From Clostridium beijerinckii (GTDB lineage: Bacteria > Bacillota > Clostridia > Clostridiales > Clostridiaceae), in contig NZ_CP073653.1 of assembly GCF_018223745.1 (NCBI RefSeq), positions 2,942,001 to 3,006,000 of the forward strand: a DNA stretch of 64,000 nucleotides, read 5' to 3'. The notes beneath the pieces were generated by a model that saw only the letters and a list, made by a program, of their open reading frames with translations, ran no database searches and was not told the DNA's origin. The stretch's first letter is position 1; each line of letters opens with the position of its first letter. Below are positions 17,937-27,381 of this stretch, one piece after another. The position numbers and the translations under genes are program-made.

Positions 17937-19619
17937 TTGAAATATAATGGTGCTGAAATAGTTATTAAATTATTAGAGAACGAAGGAGTAGAATATATAT
18001 CAGGCATTCCAGGAGGATTCAATCTCCCACTTTATGATGCTTTATACAAAAGCAAAAAAATCAAACATATATTAGCACGTCACGAACAAGGCGCTGGATT
18101 TATTGCACAAGGCATTTCAAGAAGTACAAATAAAGTTGGAGTATGCTTTGCAACTTCTGGCCCAGGAGTAACTAATCTTCTAACTGCCATTGCAGATGCT
18201 AAACTTGATTCAATTCCTCTTGTTGCTATAACAGGCCAGGTTCCTCTATCAGCAATAGGTACTGATGCTTTTCAAGAAGTTGATGCTTATGGATTAACAA
18301 TTCCAATTACTAAGCACAATTTCTTAATTAGGAACATACATGAACTTTTTACAGTTATAAAAGAAGCTTTCAAAATAGCTTTAGAAGGAAGACCTGGACC
18401 AGTACTTGTTGATATTCCTAAGAATATTCAGAATGAATTTATAGACTTAGAAGACTTTCCTTCTGAAATTGCATCTGAAAATTTGCCTAAAAGAGATTCA
18501 ATAAAAAGCTCTACGCTTTATTGCATAGCTGAATTAATCAATGATTCAAAGAAGCCTATAATTTATGCAGGTGGAGGTGTAGTGAATTCAAATGCTTCAT
18601 CTAACTTATATAAAATTGCAAAGAAAAATAATATACCAGTTTCTTTAAGTCTTATGGGACTTGGTGCTTTTCCTTGTGATGATGAATTGAGTATTGGAAT
18701 GCTTGGAATGCATGGTGCACCATATACAAATTATCTTCTAAACGAAGCTGACTTAATTTTGGCCCTAGGAGTAAGGTTTGATGATAGAGCAACAGGTAAT
18801 ATAGAAAAGTTTTGTCCTAACGCTTCTATAATCCATATTGATATTGATCCTTCTGAAATAAATAAAGTTAAAACCAGTAGTTTATCTATGATTGCAAATG
18901 TTGATGACTTCTTAGAAGATATACTTCCACATATTGAAAGTAAAAGTCGAAACACTTGGAGGGAAAGAGTTAAATGCTTTAAATCTAAATATCCACTCCC
19001 TTCTTATAAAAACATACTGCATCCTGCTAATATAATTCCTTTTGTAGGAAACATAGTTCCTAGTGATGCAGTTATTACTACTGATGTTGGGCAGCATCAA
19101 ATGTGGGTAGCTCAAAGATACCCTTTTAAATTACCAAAGGCTTTACTAACTTCTAGTGGTCTTGGAACTATGGGATTTGGACTTCCAGTAGCCATAGGTG
19201 CTGCATTGGCCAATAAAGATAAGACTATAATCTCTTTCTGTGGTGATGGATCTATTTTAATGAATATTCAGGAACTAGCTACCCTTGCTGACTTTAATTT
19301 GAATATAAAAGTAATTATTTTAAATAATCATCATTTAGGCCTAGTACGTCAGCAGCAACAGTTGTTTTATAATGAGCACTATATAGCATCAAAATTTATA
19401 TCAAATCCTAACTTCAAAATGATAGCAGAAGGCTTTGGAATACAATCTTGTGATTTATGTAATGAGGAAAAACCTTTAGAAAAATTAAAAGAATTGTTAA
19501 CTACAGATGGACCATGTGTAATTAATATACCTATTGAAGAAACTGAAAATGTACTTCCTATGGTTCCTCCTGGTAAATCAAATATAGATATGATTGGTGG
19601 TGAAAATTTAAATGATTAA
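17937..19619 (+). CDS. ilvB: Acetolactate synthase large subunit
   Basis: This is a 560-aa ThDP enzyme of branched-chain amino acid synthesis, joining two pyruvates or pyruvate and 2-oxobutyrate. The catalytic Glu is in ARHEQGAGF (about residue 50), followed by SGPGVTN and TGQVP. The FAD-binding middle domain is present (GVRFDDRATG) and the ThDP motif starts at GDGS in the C-terminal domain (GDGSILMN). A biosynthetic rather than catabolic role is supported by the T-box leader and the adjacent ACT subunit. TTG 17937 is the likely start, 8 bases after AAGGAG; the GTG at 17928 overlaps that site. Confidence 0.95.
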   Translation: MKYNGAEIVIKLLENEGVEYISGIPGGFNLPLYDALYKSKKIKHILARHEQGAGFIAQGISRSTNKVGVCFATSGPGVTNLLTAIADAKLDSIPLVAITGQVPLSAIGTDAFQEVDAYGLTIPITKHNFLIRNIHELFTVIKEAFKIALEGRPGPVLVDIPKNIQNEFIDLEDFPSEIASENLPKRDSIKSSTLYCIAELINDSKKPIIYAGGGVVNSNASSNLYKIAKKNNIPVSLSLMGLGAFPCDDELSIGMLGMHGAPYTNYLLNEADLILALGVRFDDRATGNIEKFCPNASIIHIDIDPSEINKVKTSSLSMIANVDDFLEDILPHIESKSRNTWRERVKCFKSKYPLPSYKNILHPANIIPFVGNIVPSDAVITTDVGQHQMWVAQRYPFKLPKALLTSSGLGTMGFGLPVAIGAALANKDKTIISFCGDGSILMNIQELATLADFNLNIKVIILNNHHLGLVRQQQQLFYNEHYIASKFISNPNFKMIAEGFGIQSCDLCNEEKPLEKLKELLTTDGPCVINIPIEETENVLPMVPPGKSNIDMIGGENLND

Positions 19620-19917
19620 TACTAAATTTTATCTTATAGAGCTACATGTTAGAAACCATTCTGGTGTTATGAGCCACATAACTGGGCTTTTTGCAAGACG
19701 TGCATTTAATTTAGAAGGAATTTTATGTGCACAAATAGGTGATGGTTCTACAAGTAAAATGTATTTACTTGTCAAAAATGATTCTGTGCTTGATCAAATA
19801 ATAAAGCAATTAGAAAAACTCTATGATGTTATCGAAGTTTCAGTACACCAAGATTATGATCAATCTGTATTTGAAAACTTAAACAAAGTACTAAAACTTA
19901 AACAAGAGGATATTTGA
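19612..19917 (+). CDS. ilvN: Acetolactate synthase small (regulatory) subunit
   Basis: This 101-aa protein is a single ACT domain (HVRNHSGVMSHITGLFARRAFNLEGI) that binds valine and tunes the catalytic subunit. It lacks the second C-terminal domain of longer IlvH proteins and so resembles the short IlvN type. ATG 19612 overlaps the end of ilvB by 8 bases, so translation is coupled. Confidence 0.93.
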   Translation: MINTKFYLIELHVRNHSGVMSHITGLFARRAFNLEGILCAQIGDGSTSKMYLLVKNDSVLDQIIKQLEKLYDVIEVSVHQDYDQSVFENLNKVLKLKQEDI

Positions 19918-19984
19918 GATTTGATTCTATAACTTAAGCTTAGAATAATAAATAAAACTTAGTTTTAATTCAGAAATAAAAATA

Positions 19985-20020
19985 AGGATAATAAACAATA
20001 TCTCTACTGTTTATTATCCT
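19985..20020. terminator. Bidirectional terminator after ilvN
   Basis: AGGATAATAAACA and TGTTTATTATCCT form a 13-bp stem between the convergent ilvN and 76-aa genes. A T-rich run follows on the minus strand. Confidence 0.75.
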
Positions 20021-20083
20021 CATTAAATGAACCGCTCTATAAGAAAGTTTGTAATTATCTAGTTTAGTTCTTCTATTTCTATT

Positions 20084-20314
20084 TTAATTAAATGAACCTA
20101 ATAAATACATACCCAAAAAAATAAAAATAGCTACTAATACTCCAGCCAGCGATAAGCGCAATGGGGTTACTTTTTTAATTTCACTAGAATCATCATTCTC
20201 TCCTTCAGATGATTCTTTTCTAGATAGCACATACTCTGCGTATTCAGAATTTTCACGTATGTACAATTCTTTATTTTCTGGATTCTTAGTTTTACTAATA
20301 TTTAATTTATTCAC
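20084..20314 (-). CDS. Small protein with C-terminal membrane anchor
   Basis: This 76-aa protein has a charged N-terminal half rich in Glu, Lys and Ser and one C-terminal membrane span (LSLAGVLVAIFIFLGMYLL), so the N-terminus probably faces the cytoplasm. The start is GTG 20314 inside the last codons of the upstream 49-aa gene (8-base overlap), with no separate ribosome site, implying translational coupling. No family recognised. Confidence 0.65.
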   Translation of the reverse strand: MNKLNISKTKNPENKELYIRENSEYAEYVLSRKESSEGENDDSSEIKKVTPLRLSLAGVLVAIFIFLGMYLLGSFN

Positions 20315-20456
20315 CTATTAATTCATCTTTAACATATTCATTAATATTTTCTTCTTCGCCTTCAAATATTTCTGTCAAATGTAATATTATCTCTTGCTCA
20401 TCTTCAGGAAGATATTTTATTGTTTCTTTGATTGTATCTACATTTACATCTTTCAT
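20307..20456 (-). CDS. 49-aa acidic small protein
   Basis: ATG 20456 is preceded by AAGGCGGTGAT. The product starts MKDVNVDTIKETIKYLPEDE and is strongly acidic and helical, ending in DELIGE. It overlaps the membrane-anchored 76-aa gene, and the two form a small operon. Short acidic helical partner proteins often act by binding a larger protein, but no function can be assigned. Confidence 0.65.
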   Translation of the reverse strand: MKDVNVDTIKETIKYLPEDEQEIILHLTEIFEGEEENINEYVKDELIGE

Positions 20457-20976
20457 AAAATAAAATCACCGCCTTAATATTATTTTATTTCTAAATCTCT
20501 TAGAGTACAGCTTTTTCATGTTTATATGTTACTATAAATCTCTGTTTATTATCTTTAGATTATGTTAATAATTCCTTAATATAATATTACAAAAAGTTAA
20601 ATTAGCTCCAAATAGGGATAAACTTATTATGCAAATAGCCTATTGTATTTTCCCATTTGACATTATAACTTATTTGCTTGTAACTTATTGTCTTTATGTG
20701 AAAAGAACTTCAAGTTAATATCACTTATTTTTCTACATATTTATCCATATAAAGAGTTTGTTCGAAAATAAGTAAGCTATAAACTAATATACAAGAAACA
20801 TTTATTTAATTATTATATAGAATATTAAAATTATTGCAATAAAGATAAATAATTGATTATATAATTAAATTGAATACTCTCATGTTTGTTGCTGTTTTCT
20901 AAATATGATAAGAAAATATCACAAACTCGATTAGCGAGAAATTGATATTTTAACTTCATAAATTTTATATTGAATA
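20457..20976. other. Gene-free stretch
   Basis: This 520-bp AT-rich gap contains the ribosome site of the small operon at its left end. I see no coding potential, known RNA or clear repeat. Confidence 0.5.
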
Positions 20977-21693
20977 TTAGTTGTTCATTTTACTTAATTT
21001 AAATGATTTTGCTATATTGATTTCTTTATTTTTTAATAACTTTAAAGCCATATAGTTAATAAAAACTATGGTGTAGCTGATTAACCTTACCCAATCTATT
21101 TCCTTTTCATTTAAAAGTATAAGTAAAATATGAAAATATGTTAAAAAGTAAAACAAATATGCCCATCTTTGAAGCCTCTTCCATTGCTTTCCTTGCATTT
21201 TACGCCTTATTTTCTTAAATGAGGTTATAAATAATGGTATCATTATAATAAATCCAATGAGTCCAACTGCTATATAGCTTAAGTATAATACAGGAAGCGA
21301 ACCTTCATTAATGATTCTAGGAAGCTTTAGTATTATAAAACGAATAAAATATACTATTCCATGGGGTAACAGCATGATTGCACCTATAATAGCTAATTCT
21401 GCTCTAATGCTGCGTAATTTCTTTGTTATTGTCCATTTTTGATTTAAAGCCCCTGCATACATTACTAATATAAAAAATGATACTGATATCAATCCTCTTA
21501 TTGAAGTTTTTTCAAGGGTTAGAATAACCCCTTCAAGCTTTGCGTTAGATGTTATTCGTAGTATTTCATAAAATGATGTGATTATCGCAATACCCGTTGC
21601 CAGCGAATAATAAAGATAATAATTTTTCTTAATAGATGATGTTAAAAGTAATGATAAAATCGTTACTAGAATTAATGTGCAAATAAAGATCAT
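20977..21693 (-). CDS. Ferric-reductase-like transmembrane protein
   Basis: This 238-aa protein has about six to seven hydrophobic spans. The segment WKRLQRWAYLFYFLTYFH near the C-terminus is the hallmark of the ferric-reductase-like / MsrQ (YedZ) family, and the histidines in LPHGIVYF and in YFHIL are in helices where haem ligands sit in that family. No flavin or NAD domain follows, so it would need a soluble partner. ATG 21693 has AAGGAG upstream. It is a single gene; an electron-transfer role in the membrane is inferred. Confidence 0.75.
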   Translation of the reverse strand: MIFICTLILVTILSLLLTSSIKKNYYLYYSLATGIAIITSFYEILRITSNAKLEGVILTLEKTSIRGLISVSFFILVMYAGALNQKWTITKKLRSIRAELAIIGAIMLLPHGIVYFIRFIILKLPRIINEGSLPVLYLSYIAVGLIGFIIMIPLFITSFKKIRRKMQGKQWKRLQRWAYLFYFLTYFHILLILLNEKEIDWVRLISYTIVFINYMALKLLKNKEINIAKSFKLSKMNN

Positions 21694-21895
21694 ATTTCTA
21701 CTCCTTATAATTATTATTGATAATGAATATCACTAACAATTATATTTTATCATGCCTATTACGTCAAGATTTAGAAATCTTTATTTTATCTAATGGCCAG
21801 GAAATAAAGTAGAATGGAATTATAATCACTTTTCTTGTATATTGCTTTAATATTGGTATATGTTGGTATATGTTGGTCAATATTACATTGAAAAA

Positions 21896-21924
21896 GAGAT
21901 AACCATAATTATTATAGTTATCCC
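21896..21924 (-). terminator. Terminator behind the CoA-transferase region
   Basis: On the minus strand GGGATAACTATAA and TTATGGTTATCTC pair and are followed by TTTTTC. It lies beyond the decayed fragment at 21957-22200, so it may originally have ended that gene. Confidence 0.65.
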
Positions 21925-21956
21925 TTAATCTTATTTCCTATATAGTTTATATTATT

Positions 21957-22200
21957 CTACCATTCAGCTTTTGTTCCATCATAATTTCTCTAATTTGGAT
22001 TAGATTAGTTAAGACCTTTCATATTAACTTCTCTTACTTTATTCTCTTCAATAATAAGTCATAGACCTGGTTTTGTTGGTAAGTCTGCAAAACCGTCTTT
22101 ATAGATAATTATAAAATTCTAGTAACTGATTAACAGACCATCTCTAAATGCACGAAAGGAATCTCATAGCAAACAAAGATAGGGACAACTTTTACTTCAT
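21957..22200 (-). pseudogene. Decayed C-terminal fragment of a mandelate racemase/enolase-superfamily dehydratase
   Basis: Translated on the minus strand through several stops, the stretch reads KDGFADLPTKPGL, stop, LIIEENKVRE, and finally RNYDGTKAEW followed by a stop. This is the expected C-terminal pattern of sugar-acid dehydratases (DG-x-x-x-P-x-KPGLG and a terminal DG-x-x-AEW). At least three in-frame stops and the absence of the rest of the gene mark it as a remnant. It begins directly after the CoA-transferase subunit B gene, suggesting a deletion joined the two. Confidence 0.6.
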
Positions 22201-22208
22201 ATTTATAT

Positions 22209-22865
22209 TTATATTTCCATTTCCTTAACATTATCATCTATTATCAAATCGGCATCCGTTGTTTTCAACACTTCATCAACAGTTAAACCTGGTGCTACTT
22301 CTATTAGAACTAATCCTTTATCTGTAACTTTCATAACCGCTTTATCTGTAATTATTAGATTGACACATTTGGCAGCCGATAAAGGCAATGTACATTTTTT
22401 TAATACTTTTGAGTTCCCTTTTTTATCATTATGGCTTAATGCAGCTATTACATATTTAGCTCCCACTAAAAGATCCATTGCGCCTCCCATACCAGGCGAA
22501 AAAATACCAGGTATTTTCCAATTTGCAATATTTCCTTCTTGATCTACCTCTAAAGCGCCCAATGCAGTTATGTCAACATGTCCACCTCTTATTATTGCAA
22601 AAGATAAATCCATATCAAAGGTTGATGATCCTGGTAGTAAAGTGATTGGAGATCCACCTGAATTAGCTAGATCTGGGTCAGATTCTCCTATCTTTGGAGT
22701 TGCGCCAAACTTCAATGCGCCATTTTCACATTGTAGTGTTATTTCCATTCCCTTTGGTAAATAATTGGCAGCCATATTAGGTATACCGAATCCTAAATTA
22801 GCAACCATTCCTTCTTTAAATTCTTTTGCGATTCTTCTTGCAATTATCTCTTTACCATTCATCAT
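22209..22865 (-). CDS. Acetate/3-oxoacid CoA-transferase subunit B (AtoA/CtfB type)
   Basis: This is a protein of about 218 aa. The catalytic glutamate is in LQCENGALKFG, and the GGSP, RGGHVD and GMGGAMDLL segments follow as in family I CoA-transferases. The enzyme moves CoA between acetate or butyrate and acetoacetyl-CoA in related clostridia (acid reassimilation and acetone formation); here the exact acids are not predictable. Two ATGs (22865, 22862) follow AGGGGTG; the GTG at 22871 lies within that site. It starts 8 bases after the stop of subunit A. No acetoacetate decarboxylase or aldehyde dehydrogenase gene adjoins the pair. Confidence 0.9.
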   Translation of the reverse strand: MMNGKEIIARRIAKEFKEGMVANLGFGIPNMAANYLPKGMEITLQCENGALKFGATPKIGESDPDLANSGGSPITLLPGSSTFDMDLSFAIIRGGHVDITALGALEVDQEGNIANWKIPGIFSPGMGGAMDLLVGAKYVIAALSHNDKKGNSKVLKKCTLPLSAAKCVNLIITDKAVMKVTDKGLVLIEVAPGLTVDEVLKTTDADLIIDDNVKEMEI

Positions 22866-22873
22866 TTTCACCC

Positions 22874-23590
22874 CTATCTCATTTTATTAGTTCTTGTCCA
22901 TAAATCTTCAAAATATTTTCTTCTATCTTCAAAAGAATCACCTTGAACTATTATATCTACTAATATACCCGGTGTTCCAACACTATCAGGAGGGATTTCA
23001 CCCACATCAACGATTTCATCCACTTCGGCTATAACTAAATCAGCAGCAAGTGCCATACTTGTATTTGTTCCTTTTGTTGTTCCTCTATATAAAATATTTC
23101 CGAACTTATCAGCCTTACAGCCTTTAATTAATGCAACGTCTGCTTTTATAGCTGGAAATACTAAATATTCCTTTCCATCTACAATAAGTTTATCTCTTCC
23201 ATTCTCAATTTCTGTACCAAGCCCAGTTGGTGTTATAACTGCGCCAAGTCCAGCTCCACCAGCTCGTATACATTCAACTATGGTTCCCATAGGTATAAAT
23301 TCTACTTCTAATGTGCCTGCATTATATTGTTCTTGTGCTTCAGGGCAAGTCCCAATATGTGCACCTACAAATTTTTTTATTTGTTTATTTGCTATGAGCA
23401 TACCAACATCATGAGTCTCCCCTGGTTGAGCTGATACAGCTTGAATAAGTGTAAGATCCTTAATATTTGTATTCGCTAGCTCCTCTATCATCTTTAATGG
23501 AGCACCCACTCCTAAAAAACCTGCTGTCATTATCTTCATGCCATCTTTAATATTTTTTACTGCTTCCTGTACTGTCTTAATCTTTGTCAT
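22874..23590 (-). CDS. Acetate/3-oxoacid CoA-transferase subunit A (AtoD/CtfA type)
   Basis: This is a protein of about 238 aa. The glycine-rich GFLGVGAP near the N-terminus and RAGGAGLGAVITPTGLGT in the middle are CoA-transferase I alpha-subunit motifs. It is some 20 residues longer than the clostridial CtfA I remember, with an extra charged C-terminal tail (FEDRRKYFEDLW). ATG 23590 follows GGAGGTG at a 9-base distance; the GTG four codons upstream is inside that site. It forms an operon with subunit B. Together they make the heterotetramer or octamer typical of the family. Confidence 0.9.
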   Translation of the reverse strand: MTKIKTVQEAVKNIKDGMKIMTAGFLGVGAPLKMIEELANTNIKDLTLIQAVSAQPGETHDVGMLIANKQIKKFVGAHIGTCPEAQEQYNAGTLEVEFIPMGTIVECIRAGGAGLGAVITPTGLGTEIENGRDKLIVDGKEYLVFPAIKADVALIKGCKADKFGNILYRGTTKGTNTSMALAADLVIAEVDEIVDVGEIPPDSVGTPGILVDIIVQGDSFEDRRKYFEDLWTRTNKMR

Positions 23591-23948
23591 TTCTCTATAC
23601 ACCTCCAGATTTTAATAATATGCTATCGATTATTAAAGAAAAATTATTATTTAAGACCAATTATCCCTTTTAGAAATTTAACTGTTATAATAATATTATT
23701 ATTGATGAATTTATATTCCAATTAAATCCAAAAATTGAAAGCATAACGTCTAATAAGTTTTTATAAATTATTTTGTAACATATGGAAGTATATAAGAATT
23801 ACTATTTTCAATTTATATGACATAATGAGTTATAAGTTTATTAAATAAAATAATTGATTTGAATTTCACTGAGCTCTTGAGTAAAAAAATAGATGTGAAT
23901 TAGAATAATTTTCCCTAATTCACATCTGTTTTTATTTTAATTAAAATT
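23591..23948. other. Gene-free stretch
   Basis: The gap upstream of the CoA-transferase operon must hold its promoter, but no strong hexamer pair stands out. It also contains the terminator at 23891-23927. Confidence 0.5.
23891..23927 (-). terminator. Terminator of the methyltransferase-TPR gene
   Basis: AGATGTGAATTAG and CTAATTCACATCT form a perfect 13-bp stem, followed on the minus strand by ATTTTTTT. Confidence 0.9.
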
Positions 23949-25583
23949 TTAGTTATCGCTTAATATATCTTCAATTATATTTTTTAAGTTTTTACCCTGT
24001 TCAAAATCTGAATCTAATCCAATAGATTTCTCTGTATACTCTAAGGCTTTATCAATTTGCTGTAAATTATAATAACAAAGTGCAATTTCGTAATTTGTTT
24101 CTGGGCATTCACCATAAAACTCTAGTGAAGATTCTAGAAGCTTTAGTGCATCATTATCATAGCCAAGATAACCTAATATAGAACCAAAATAATATCCTAA
24201 GTCGCCTTCTTCACCAATAGGGAAATAGTATTCCCAAACTTTATTGATATCATCAGCAAGTTCATCTTTAGGGAAGTTTTCTTCATTTTCTATTCTTTCA
24301 ATTAAAATATTGTATAACTCAAGCAAAGTTCTTGAATCCCATAATGTAAATCTTAGAAAAGTCAAAAGTTCCTTAGTGGTCAAGGAGTTACTCAAAGGCA
24401 TAATTGCTTTTTTCATTATATAGAAATCATCTGGACCTACACTTTCTATAATTTCATTGTAAGCCATTGAAGTTTCAATAAAATCATTATCACTATTACT
24501 TACCATAAATAGAGACACATTTATGTTTTCGTGTTCATATATACTATGTATTGCTTTTCCGCCGAGTTCTTTAAAATATAACTCTATAGCATGAAAATTT
24601 ACCGTCATAGAAATACATCCATGCTTTGATAAAAATGGATGATAATTTTTATCCATGCTTTCTTCATTCTTATAACCTTTATCAGCAGATATCAAAATCA
24701 CATCATCATTAAACAACTTTCTTAATCTTGAAATACATCTTAATCCAATTATAGGCATATAGAATGCTGTGTCCTCTAAAGAATTTTTGTAATGCATCAA
24801 AACATCATTTAAATTCTTATCTTCGTAATAACTATTCCCATCAATTTTTTTATCTGTATAATAATAATCTAATCCTGCAAGAATTGATTTATCATTAGGA
24901 TCTCCTTTTTCGTCTGGAGAAGTTATTGTTATTACTCCTTCATAAATCTCTCCGTTATTAACATAAAAAGTGTCTTGTGGAAGACTGTCAAAAGTATAAT
25001 TAGCAAATAAAATTAAAGGATTCTTCATTTTCCCTTTTGATAATACTTCACCACTATGTCTAAGTTTAATTTCATCATCCTTAGATATATCAAAAGTTGC
25101 ACAATCAAGTATTCCAGCTTCGAAATAAGGACTTAAAAAGCTATGATTCTGCCAATATTCAATATTTCTTTCAGCAAAATCCGTTACTATGTATTTAAAC
25201 TTTATATCTTTTAACGAAGAATTTTCAATCATATGTAAAAATCTTTTTAGAAACGTATAAGTAAATCGTCCAACTCCTGCTGCAAGCTCCATAATATATA
25301 TAACAGTATTTTTATCTACATCTTCTCTTCCAACATAGTCTCGCAAATATCCAAAGACAGTTTTAGCGTATTGATTTGCGATATACGGATTGGTTGTTAT
25401 ATATTGTGGTACAATACCTTTAATCCAAGCCTCTGGACCTTGGTTTGCAAAAAATTCTGTCTGCAATTTCCATAACATTGACTGTGATAAAGGCTTTCCA
25501 GCTTCAACTACAGCTCCAGAACTCTCGTTAACTTTCGAATTTGAAGCCTTAGTGATATTATATTTTTTATTTTTTTCTGACAA
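23949..25583 (-). CDS. SAM-dependent methyltransferase-like protein with C-terminal TPR
   Basis: This is a 544-aa protein. Residues about 95-110 (IMELAAGVGRFTYTFL) match the glycine-rich SAM loop, with a VTDF acidic strand end afterwards and an LILFANYTFDSLPQD segment, as in the MidA/NDUFAF7-like group. The last 90 residues carry two to three TPR units (NYEIALCYYNLQQIDKALEYTEKSI). The TTG at 25583 follows GGGAGG. It is a single-gene unit with its own terminator. The methyl acceptor is unknown; TPRs suggest a protein partner. Confidence 0.75.
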   Translation of the reverse strand: MSEKNKKYNITKASNSKVNESSGAVVEAGKPLSQSMLWKLQTEFFANQGPEAWIKGIVPQYITTNPYIANQYAKTVFGYLRDYVGREDVDKNTVIYIMELAAGVGRFTYTFLKRFLHMIENSSLKDIKFKYIVTDFAERNIEYWQNHSFLSPYFEAGILDCATFDISKDDEIKLRHSGEVLSKGKMKNPLILFANYTFDSLPQDTFYVNNGEIYEGVITITSPDEKGDPNDKSILAGLDYYYTDKKIDGNSYYEDKNLNDVLMHYKNSLEDTAFYMPIIGLRCISRLRKLFNDDVILISADKGYKNEESMDKNYHPFLSKHGCISMTVNFHAIELYFKELGGKAIHSIYEHENINVSLFMVSNSDNDFIETSMAYNEIIESVGPDDFYIMKKAIMPLSNSLTTKELLTFLRFTLWDSRTLLELYNILIERIENEENFPKDELADDINKVWEYYFPIGEEGDLGYYFGSILGYLGYDNDALKLLESSLEFYGECPETNYEIALCYYNLQQIDKALEYTEKSIGLDSDFEQGKNLKNIIEDILSDN

Positions 25584-25667
25584 AACAATTCCTCCCTAAA
25601 AGTAAAGTTAAAAATTACTTTTACTAAAATATCATTAACAGAATGATTATACTATTCTAATTAGTTT

Positions 25668-25770
25668 ATGTATATAGATAAACTAACTATAAGCTATACT
25701 TATGAGTATACCTAACCGAAATGAGTAATATACTTTTCTTCCGAAAAGCATGAAAATATGAACTTAATGT
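25668..25770 (+). repeat. Palindromic intergenic element, left-end copy
   Basis: The sequence TATATAGATAAACTAAC, then ACTTATGAGTATACC, then CCGAAATGAGTAATATACTT and TTCCGAAAAGCATGAAAATAT matches the left half of the elements at 39.2 and 44.1 kb. The hairpin core and right half are missing. Confidence 0.7.
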
Positions 25771-25794
25771 TTTATTAATTCATAGAAAATAAAG

Positions 25795-25816
25795 AGGCTA
25801 CGTAAAAACACAGCCT
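25795..25816. terminator. Possible terminator behind the MATE gene
   Basis: AGGCTACG and a matching CACAGCCT form a short stem with wobble pairs, with T-rich sequence on either side. It lies 75 bases after the MATE stop codon. Confidence 0.4.
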
Positions 25817-25892
25817 TTTTATAGTCAATATTTGCCCTAAAATTATTTTAATTTGTTTTTCTTTTGCTTACAGCACTTTATAAGATATTCAT

Positions 25893-27287
25893 TTACTTGC
25901 TCTCAGCATACTTTTTGTACTCTATAGTTTTTTCAACTGGTTTAACTATGGATTTATCTTGCCACTTACCTTGCCTGTAACGTATTACGCTTGCTATAGC
26001 TGTAATAGTCCAAGTTAGTCCACTGGTTACCCACACACTCCAAACTCCTAGGAAAGGAAGTATAGCTAGTCCACTTGAAAATCCAACTCTTCCAGCCACT
26101 TCAACAAAACCGTTAACCATAGCATAAAATGCATCTCCTGTACCATTTAGTACACCTCTTGTAACGTAAATCATTCCAAGAGGAAAGTATGCACAACTTG
26201 TAATTCTTATTGCTTTATCTCCAAGATTTATTACTGATTCATCTTTAACAAACACTTCCATTATAGCCTGACCTCCAAATTGAGCTGCAATAAATGCTAA
26301 AAGGCTAAATCCAGCTACTATTAAAATGCTTTTGTGATATCCTTTTTTTACCCTATCAAGTTTATTAGCTCCCATATTTTGACCTGCAAATGTAGACATA
26401 GCTGCCCCTAATGAATTGAACGGCTGCTGTATTAGCTGTTCTACTCTACTAGTAGCTGTAAATGCTGCAACAGCTGTCTCTCCAAATCCATTTACTACAC
26501 TCTGAAGCGCTACTAATGAAACAGCAATCAGTGAATTCTGAGCTGCTACAGGTACTCCAATCCTTATACATTTAGTTATGATTGATTCACTCATTTTCCA
26601 GTGTTCTTTCTTTAATTTAAAATATGGATTCTTGATCAGGGCAAATACCAAGCAGCCAATTGCAGCACATGCCTGAGAAATAACAGTAGCATAGGCAGTA
26701 CCTGATACACCAAATCCAAATTTTAGCACAAAGATTAAATCTAATACAACATTAATTGCGCAAGAAATAATTAGAAAAACTAAAGGTGTACTGGAGTCAC
26801 CTAATGCTCTAAGTATTGCTGCTATAGCATTATAGGATGCTACAGCGATCATTCCTCCTGATGCTATTCTTAAAAAAGCTACAGAATCATTTAAAATTTC
26901 AGGTGGTGTATTCAAAAGTTGTAAAACTTGACGAGCAAAAACAACTCCTAATATACTCATAACAACACCAGATGCACCAATCACATAAGTTGAATTGGCA
27001 ATGGCTCTCTTTACTTGTTCTTCCTTCTTGGCTCCAAAATATTGAGAAATGATTATACCTATACCAACAGACAATCCCAAGCATACAGAGAAAAAAAGAA
27101 AACTTAGAGATCCACAAGCACCTACTGCGGCTAAAGCATTAGCACCAACAAACTTTCCTACAACTATTGAATCAATCAAGTTATAAAACTGCTGAAATAC
27201 ATTGCCTATAAGCATTGGCCAAGTGAATTTTATAATATGGGAAACTTCATTACCTTCAGTCATATCATGTACATATTTTACAGACAT
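25893..27287 (-). CDS. MATE family multidrug/Na+ antiporter
   Basis: This 464-aa protein has twelve hydrophobic spans in two homologous halves. FTWPMLIGNVFQQFYNLID at the N-terminus and the mid-protein IGVPVAAQNSLI are typical MatE openings of each half; LGDSSTPL and the repeat PFNSLGAAMSTFAGQN are also family features. It should export cationic compounds using a Na+ or H+ gradient. It is transcribed divergently from an AraC-type regulator 254 bp away, which is its likely controller. ATG 27287 follows GAAGGAGAG. Confidence 0.93.
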   Translation of the reverse strand: MSVKYVHDMTEGNEVSHIIKFTWPMLIGNVFQQFYNLIDSIVVGKFVGANALAAVGACGSLSFLFFSVCLGLSVGIGIIISQYFGAKKEEQVKRAIANSTYVIGASGVVMSILGVVFARQVLQLLNTPPEILNDSVAFLRIASGGMIAVASYNAIAAILRALGDSSTPLVFLIISCAINVVLDLIFVLKFGFGVSGTAYATVISQACAAIGCLVFALIKNPYFKLKKEHWKMSESIITKCIRIGVPVAAQNSLIAVSLVALQSVVNGFGETAVAAFTATSRVEQLIQQPFNSLGAAMSTFAGQNMGANKLDRVKKGYHKSILIVAGFSLLAFIAAQFGGQAIMEVFVKDESVINLGDKAIRITSCAYFPLGMIYVTRGVLNGTGDAFYAMVNGFVEVAGRVGFSSGLAILPFLGVWSVWVTSGLTWTITAIASVIRYRQGKWQDKSIVKPVEKTIEYKKYAESK

Positions 27288-27348
27288 AATTTAAAACTCT
27301 CCTTCTTTTGTTTACTTCAATATTACATGGATTTAATAAATTAAGCTG

Positions 27349-27381
27349 GCAATATATTAACCCAATATAGACATATATTGC
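27349..27381. promoter_or_regulatory. Dyad in the MATE/AraC divergent promoter region
   Basis: GCAATATAT (27349-27357) and ATATATTGC (27373-27381) are perfect 9-bp inverted arms separated by 15 bp, 60 bp before the MATE start. It is a candidate operator for the divergent AraC regulator; this is inference from position and symmetry. Confidence 0.45.

Noticed and set aside
22209-23590. Complete solvent (sol) operon
   Set aside because: Only the CoA-transferase pair is present; no aldehyde/alcohol dehydrogenase or acetoacetate decarboxylase gene lies next to it.
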